Origin: Akebia trifoliata
Lineage: Eukaryota; Streptophyta; Magnoliopsida; Ranunculales; Lardizabalaceae
Assembly (NCBI GenBank): GCA_017979445.1
Contig: CM030716.1
Coordinates: 12,685,611 to 12,749,610, forward strand
Direction of reading: 5' to 3'
DNA length: 64,000 bases
A model generated the notes under the pieces. The model saw only the letters and a list, made by a program, of their open reading frames with translations. It was not told where the DNA came from and searched no databases. Of this stretch, positions 58,706-64,000 are shown in pieces; position 1 is the stretch's first letter; each line of letters starts with the position of its first letter. A program made the translations under genes and the position numbers.

Positions 58706-61105
58706 CTCTCTAATCCCTATTTTCTTTATGTAAATTGTATTAGGGATTTGGATTGAAGATTTAGGTTTTTAAATGTGATTAAACACAGTTTTGTTAGTTC
58801 GATTATCTCACAGTTCTGTTAGTTCAATTATCTCACAGTTCTGATTTATATTGGATTCAATCTTAGATCTCTTGACCTTATTTTAATGTTTCTAATTTTC
58901 TTTTAGTTGCTGGATGTGGTAAATTGAGCTTCTTTTGGGTTATTATTCTAGTTGAGGGTATCTTAGTCAAAAATACAACAAGGCTGGCTTAATCCCTAGA
59001 ATCGATTGCAACTGAATCATGATTGTTGTTGTATCGTGTGTCTTTTTTTTGTTTTTGTTTTTTTTAAATATGGAGTTCAACATCTAGAAGGGCATACACA
59101 TTCCTTGCTGATATCCGCCCACTATGTTTATTCTTTGTGATAATATAAGATTGGTAGCTATCGTGTCCATTCGATGGCATAAAGTTTGTTTTAATCTAAG
59201 TCATATAACTGATACCTATAAATTGGGTGCATCTTGACAGTGAATTCTATTATTGGTCAACTGTAAATTTCAAAATTAATTTGGTGTGCATCTTGAAGGC
59301 ATTTGGGAGCATCAAATATAAAATGAGAGTAAAAATTATCCCCAATCAAGTGGAGTTTTTCTTCCATGTGGGCTTTTTTAGATTTTGTTAGTGATTCTTA
59401 GATCCGTATAGTTGATCTCTTTTTCTTGATGTATAACAGTTTTTTATCGACAAAGAGAGACGAGGGGATTATTTGGGAAAAACTGTACAGGTGTCATTCA
59501 TAACTTTGAAATTTGACATGTTTTCTCCTCTGTTCTATTTTGCTGAATATCAGAATTTTGTGTTGCGTAATGAAAGAAGGGGTGGGGGGCTTGTCGTAAA
59601 TTTATGATGTTTGAATGTGCCACCTCAGTGAGGTGGTAATGTCTCTATGGTGCAATACCACAGACCCAAGATCAAAACCCCTCTTTGGCGGGTATATTGA
59701 ATTCTATCATGGGTGTTCGGGCTTCTTGTTATTTTTTTTTATTCTATCTTTTCTCATTAAGGAGGTATGATTCTAATGTTTGTACAATTTACCATCTGAG
59801 TTGTACACATCATTGGCAATGTGGAACCTATTGTGTGCTAATGCTATTTCAAAATTATAATGAAGATTACAAATGACTGAGGTTTGAAGTTTGAGCAAAA
59901 GGTGGTAATAGTAGTTTCAGTCATGTTAAAATGGCTTTGCTTATTTATTTTATTGTCCCCCAACACTTATCTTGACATTAGATATTGTATTGTTAGATTT
60001 ATAGGGTTGATCTATCTATGGCAAGTAATATTTACACCCTTTTGTTGGTATTGTTTCTCTTTTCCGAGGTTCTTTGATTTTTCTGTAAGTTTGTGATTCA
60101 ATTTCAGTTCTAATCAAGGGATCTTTGATTTTTGATTTTATTTATTTATTTTAAATATACTATTTTCTTGTAGCTTATTAATTATGCATGCTTTGGTGAA
60201 TGGCTTTCGTTTTAATGCAACTTTTTTTTGAATTTTAAATCCAGCTTTATGATGTGCCTCTTAAGTCTTTTAATGCTCATGTGAAAATGGGTATTGCTCA
60301 TTTACTATAAGTTGCTTTCTTTTTTCTGACAATTCATGCTTCAGAACTATGTAGCTGAGGAAGTTTTTTTTTTCTTCTTGTCTGATGTACCTATAGGGTG
60401 TATATGTTTTTTATGCTTGTATGACAGACTGTTTACAATTGAATGAAGACTGATTATATAGTAGAAAATAATGATCTCTCCCCGAAAACCATTTATTCCT
60501 CTTTCCACATCCCCCAACAAATGCGTAAGAGTAATTATGTCTTGCCAACATCTTTGAAACCCAAAAGTATGCTGCACCCATCTTCTAGTGATTGGAAATC
60601 CAACTGGATGCAATAGAGATGCCAGTTGTGTGTGTGACATTGAGTTTATTTGTCTCCCCCTTCATTGTTCAACAACTTGTTATGGTACTTCAGTCAGTGC
60701 CTTCCCCAACATATTATTTGGTTTTCAATTTGTATTAGGTCCCATTGGACATGGACCTCATCGATTCCACCATCCATTTTCACTAAAGATCTGGACATCG
60801 AAATAATGGGAATTTTTTTTCTCATAATTTTGGAGATTTTGGGTGGTCCATACTTTGGATAATCCAATGGCCAGGATTTAGACAAGCATTAAATCCCCAC
60901 TTTGTAGAGCTGCTCTTTTCCATTATTGAACTTGAGCTTGGGCTTTAGCTCCACTCCCTTCCCAACTTGATTCATATCAATTTATTTGATTTCCACATTT
61001 CTAGACCAAAGATTGGTCGTGCTCTTTTTGCTCCATTCCCTGCTTATAGTTTAACATTTAACACAACACCATTTACAATATGTCAATCATCTGTCAAACC
61101 TGCAG
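58706..61105. other. Non-coding stretch upstream of the hydrolase fragment
   Basis: AT-rich, intron-like DNA. A short duplication (acagttctgttagttc-type) lies near 58788-58845. A tRNA-like piece with gtgccacctcagtgaggtgg and agatcaaaacccc lies at about 59616-59682 and resembles the SINE at 7971. No exon recognised with confidence. Confidence 0.4.
59616..59690 (+). repeat. tRNA-like SINE fragment
   Basis: A box-A-like cctcagtgaggtggta and a box-B-like agatcaaaacccc at tRNA-like spacing. Its start gtgccac is shared with the repeat at 7971. Confidence 0.4.
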
Positions 61106-61590
61106 GTTGCACCCAGAACTTTTATTCCAGCTTTATTTGGACATGCTTCTGAGGATATATTCATTCAACCGCACCACTCTGATCTCATCTTCAAGTCTTA
61201 TGCAGTATTATATTATTCATTTCAAATGATGCATTGCGTACATTGGTTAACATTTGCCAATAAATACTCTATACAGCAGTGCATTGCATTTGACTCTTGG
61301 CTAAATACATATTAAGAGTACATAGTGTGTAATTAATTCGTATAGGTTTTATTGGATTTATGTGAAAAACGTGACAGTTCATTTCTGATCTTTCAATTTG
61401 TGAAGGGAGATAAAAATATTATTAAATTTGATGGTGATCACAACTCCTCAAGGCCACAATTTTATTATGATTCAGTCTCCATTTTCTTCTACAATGTCCT
61501 TCACCCGCCCAATTTTCTTCTTCACTTTCGAGTAAGCTTGAGAAATATTATGATTTGGGGAACCTGAAGGTTGGTGCTGGTATGGATGAG
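61106..61590 (+). pseudogene. Alpha/beta hydrolase gene fragment (two exons, frameshifted)
   Basis: Exon 61106-61204 (after tgcag) reads VAPRTFIPALFGHASEDIFI then QPHHSDLIFKSYA. Exon 61406-61590 (after tgaag) reads GDKNIIKFDGDHNSSRPQFY then YDSVSIFFYNVLHPP. The sequence KLEKYYDLGNLKVGAGMDE follows, but in another frame, so a small indel lies near 61515. This matches the C-terminal part of plant alpha/beta hydrolases of the serine-aminopeptidase-like type, including the conserved GDHN with the catalytic His. The rest of the gene is absent. Family assignment is from recall of the conserved stretch. Confidence 0.7.
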
Positions 61591-61748
61591 GTAATTTCCA
61601 TCAAATCATTTAGGGTCTTTGAAAATCTAAGTACTGATGATGCGTCTTTATGAAGTGATTTGGTGCTGGTATGGATGAGGTAATTTCCATCAAATCATTT
61701 AGGGTCTTTGAAAATCTAAGTACTGATGATGCATCTTTATGAAGTGAT
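61571..61748 (+). repeat. 89-bp tandem duplication in the hydrolase fragment
   Basis: The unit ttggtgctggtatggatgag to atgaagtgat occurs twice, starting at 61571 and 61660, with a single difference seen. It duplicates the end of the second exon and its donor. Confidence 0.88.
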
Positions 61749-62605
61749 TCACTTTCTATTAAAGTGAATTTTTTTTCGGATTCTTAAAATCTAAAGAGGA
61801 ACAGTACTAAACGTAATGCGATAGTAGCATGTTTTATGATATAATTTCTGTCATGATATCTTAACCATTTGAACTAATATACAGTTACTGTCCGTTGTAT
61901 TAGTCCGTTGTCCCATTACTATTCAATAGCAAATATATTTTCCAAAACAAATAACTTGATATTCCATTTTAGTTATACACACGTACAACTTCCAGAGTTT
62001 TAAGTGCTTGGTCACATCTCATTTTAGTTTCAGGATACATGTCCAAGTTGACGATGCTTAGACATTGTCTAGTGTTAGTAAGCATCTGATCTGACCAAAA
62101 ACATTATGTTTTTAATGAGTAAAATTGTGGGTATAATTGTAGCAACATTAACTACTAGGATTCTAGTCAATTTTGTAATAGAAAGGTTTTCACTGTTAGA
62201 AATGTTTTTTAAATATAAATTTGTTAGGTGCCAGAACAGAGCTTTCCCACCTTCTTATTTGGGCTTACCATTGGGGGTGGCTTATGTTGGCAAGATGATC
62301 TGAGCATCAATATTGCAGCTCTAATTACACTGTTTTAATTATCATCCTGATTATGCTGTTGAACCACGCTCTTTCTATTTGCAGGGATTTTACAATCCCA
62401 AATCTGCCTTCTGAATAGAAAGGCAAATCCACACAAGTATGTATGTTCCCTTGTTTCATTGTATTTCCCAAGTTTTCTATGTAGTTCTCATCATCAACCT
62501 TTTATTCTTTCTTTACAAGCTTTATGGATTATCATTTTAATGTTTGTTCCTCAGACTTTCTCTGCTAAAGTATCTGTGTCTCTTTCTGTTTGTTTTGTGC
62601 AACAG
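61749..62605. other. Spacer between hydrolase and PTB fragments
   Basis: AT-rich. A short stretch near 62231-62301 (FPPSYLGLPLG) resembles a motif of plant LINE reverse transcriptases but is too short to call. Nothing else. Confidence 0.35.
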
Positions 62606-63367
62606 TCTGGTTATGGTGATGCTGGGGGTCTGTATGCACTTCAACCACAGGTTGGTGTTTCAGGCTACGTTCTGAACCTTTATACAAGTTTTCTTGTTCT
62701 AAGTCCTAACTGTGCTATTTGGTGGTTGCTTTGTTGAATAGTCCAGACGTCCTCACGTCTTATCTCCCTCACATGTGGTTTACATGTGGCGCATGTGCAG
62801 GGATTGGGTCCACCACTTGCATAGCCTACCTCCGTTATGTCCCAAGCCAGATATTTGTCCTATTTGATGGACCTAGTTATTCACTCTACCATCTATCGGG
62901 AACTTTAAAAAAATATGGTGAGACCCTTAAGTCCCAAGCCAGATATTTGACTCATCGATTGAAGTTTTCCCCCCTTTTTTTGTGCTTTATTTTTTGTGGA
63001 AACATGCACATTCATTGAACTTTGTTGTTTATTCTCTAGATGGGTAATGCTACAGCCATCGCAGCTGCATTTGGAGGAGGGTTGCCTCCTGGGATAAGTG
63101 GTACTAATGAAAGGTGCACTGTCCTGGTTTCTAATCTAAACCCTGATGTAAGCCATTTCTTCTTCCTTGGAAGCTTTTTCTGTTCCTGTCACCTCATAGC
63201 CAACCACTTCTCCTTTTACTTACATCTCAGAAAATCGATGAGGATAAACTCTTCAACCTGTTCTCCATTTATGGGAACATTTTAAACTTCTTCGTAACAA
63301 GCCAGATCATGCTCTTGTTCAGATGGGAGATGGGTTCCAGGCTGAATTAGCTGTGCATTTCTTGAAG
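62606..63367 (+). pseudogene. Polypyrimidine-tract-binding protein gene fragment (three exons, frameshifted)
   Basis: PTB proteins are nuclear and cytoplasmic RNA-binding proteins that control splicing. Exon 62606-62650 reads SGYGDAGGLYALQPQ. Exon 63040-63147 reads MGNATAIAAAFGGGLPPGIS, then GTNERCTVLVSNLNPD, which opens an RRM domain. Exon 63231-63367 reads KIDEDKLFNLFSIYGNI, then after an apparent 7-nt loss LLRNKPDHALVQMGDGFQAE and LAVHFLK in another frame. Acceptors and donors are intact. The first and last parts of a normal PTB are absent. The frameshift makes it non-functional. Confidence 0.82.
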
Positions 63368-63786
63368 GTTCGACTTCATTTGTCTTTCTTCTTGCTTTGT
63401 AGGGATATTTATTGTTGTTATTGCATGGATATAGTTGTCATGGAAGTTGTACCAATGTTTTCAAATAAGTGATTGTGCATAGGTTTCACTGAAATCAATT
63501 TTCTTAAATCAAATTTTGTTTTATGGCATCTGTGAGAACTTCCTTGGAAACACTGATTGGCCTTGTCTTTATCTTTATGTTTGCTGAACAACTAAACCAA
63601 ACCATACAGAATTGATTTTTGATAATTAAGACTTGAACTTTAGTCCGAAACAAAATAGGGGTTGAATAATTGTCTATTCAAATAAATCTTTTATTCGTTT
63701 AAAAAACAAATATGTCTATGCTAGTACAATCACTTTTACCATCACTCTAACATGGCTTATCAATATTTATGATGTCCGTGCTCTAG

Positions 63787-63909
63787 AAAGTCTTCCCGCC
63801 AGTACTAGTGTTTGTCCAAAGCAAGGAACGTGCGAAGGAGCTTTACATGGAGTTGGTATTTGACGATATTAGAGTTGATGTTATTCATGCAGATCTTTCT
63901 GAGTCACAG
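63787..63909 (+). pseudogene. DEAD-box RNA helicase exon fragment (ROK1/DDX52-like)
   Basis: A single exon between tctag and a gtaacc donor reads [20 protein letters not shown] then [20 protein letters not shown]. This is the start of the helicase C-terminal domain (motif [14 protein letters not shown]) of plant relatives of yeast ROK1, which act in 18S rRNA processing. No neighbouring helicase exon lies in the window to its left, where the PTB fragment sits instead. A continuation to the right beyond the window cannot be excluded. Confidence 0.72.
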
Positions 63910-64000
63910 GTAACCTTCTACCCCTTTTTTATCAAGCAAGATTCATCCATAATATACTGCTGTAGTTTTTTTATCAAAAAATATGACATTAAAACAAAAA

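Larger units (their letters stand above)
58150..64000 (+). mobile_element. Candidate gene-capturing (Pack-type) CACTA element, one end seen
   Basis: The terminus CACTACAAAAAAAATTG at 58150 interrupts KAS copy C exon 2. It is followed by subterminal repeats of the aaacgg/ccgtttt type in both orientations (58190-58256), as in plant CACTA elements. No CACTA transposase is seen. Instead, three unrelated host-gene fragments lie downstream on the plus strand, at 61106-61590, 62606-63367 and 63787-63909, with introns kept. The opposite terminus is not in the window, so the extent is unproven. The alternative is a simple CACTA end next to unrelated pseudogenes. Confidence 0.55.

Noticed and set aside
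62225..62305. Short LINE reverse-transcriptase-like motif (FPPSYLGLPLG)
   Set aside because: Only about 11 residues fit and no neighbouring RT motif was found.

Overview
The window is nuclear DNA from a flowering plant, probably a eudicot. It is AT-rich and intron-dense, and it carries a plastid-type fatty-acid synthase gene, a pentatricopeptide-repeat (PPR) relic, and several layers of plant transposons: Ty3/Gypsy of the Tat group, Ty1/Copia, CACTA, and tRNA-derived and foldback repeats. I could not fix the species from sequence alone.

Layout. At 1-1868 there are short tandem repeats and a probable non-autonomous DNA transposon upstream of the first gene. From 1878 to 14831 lies a complete seven-exon gene for a KAS I-like 3-oxoacyl-[acyl-carrier-protein] synthase (copy A). 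It has GT-AG introns throughout, the catalytic Cys/His/Lys/His set and a plausible transit peptide. At 15157-18900 is a degraded minus-strand Copia element, split by a solo Tat LTR with a CATGT target duplication. Copy B of the KAS locus (18905-46105) begins inside intron 2, so it lacks exons 1 and 2. A 17.3 kb Tat retrotransposon (20816-38098, target duplication GTATT) sits in its intron 2, and exon 5 has an 8-bp deletion. The Tat element itself holds a second, minus-strand Tat element (about 27040-34434) that has lost its 3' end. Copy D (46838-47998) is a fragment of intron 2 only.

From 48422 to about 51660 is a tandem array of about 910-bp units, each carrying a 62-codon open exon-like reading frame that I could not identify. 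A broken PLS-class PPR gene follows (51660-53482). Copy C of the KAS locus (54690-58149) lies on the minus strand with only exons 2 and 3. It is cut inside exon 2 by a CACTA-type terminus at 58150. Beyond that terminus, to the window end, three unrelated host-gene fragments lie in a row on the plus strand with their exon-intron structure kept: an alpha/beta hydrolase, a polypyrimidine-tract-binding protein and a DEAD-box helicase. At least two carry frameshifts. This looks like a gene-capturing (Pack-type) CACTA element, but its other end is not in the window.

How it works together. Only copy A looks able to make a protein; it would elongate acyl-ACP in the plastid. The other KAS copies are relics, but their shared introns give empty-site evidence for several insertions. 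Copy C lies antisense to A, so the cluster could in principle be a source of small RNAs. The two most notable items are the candidate Pack-CACTA and the rearranged KAS I-like cluster with its hairpin-rich introns.
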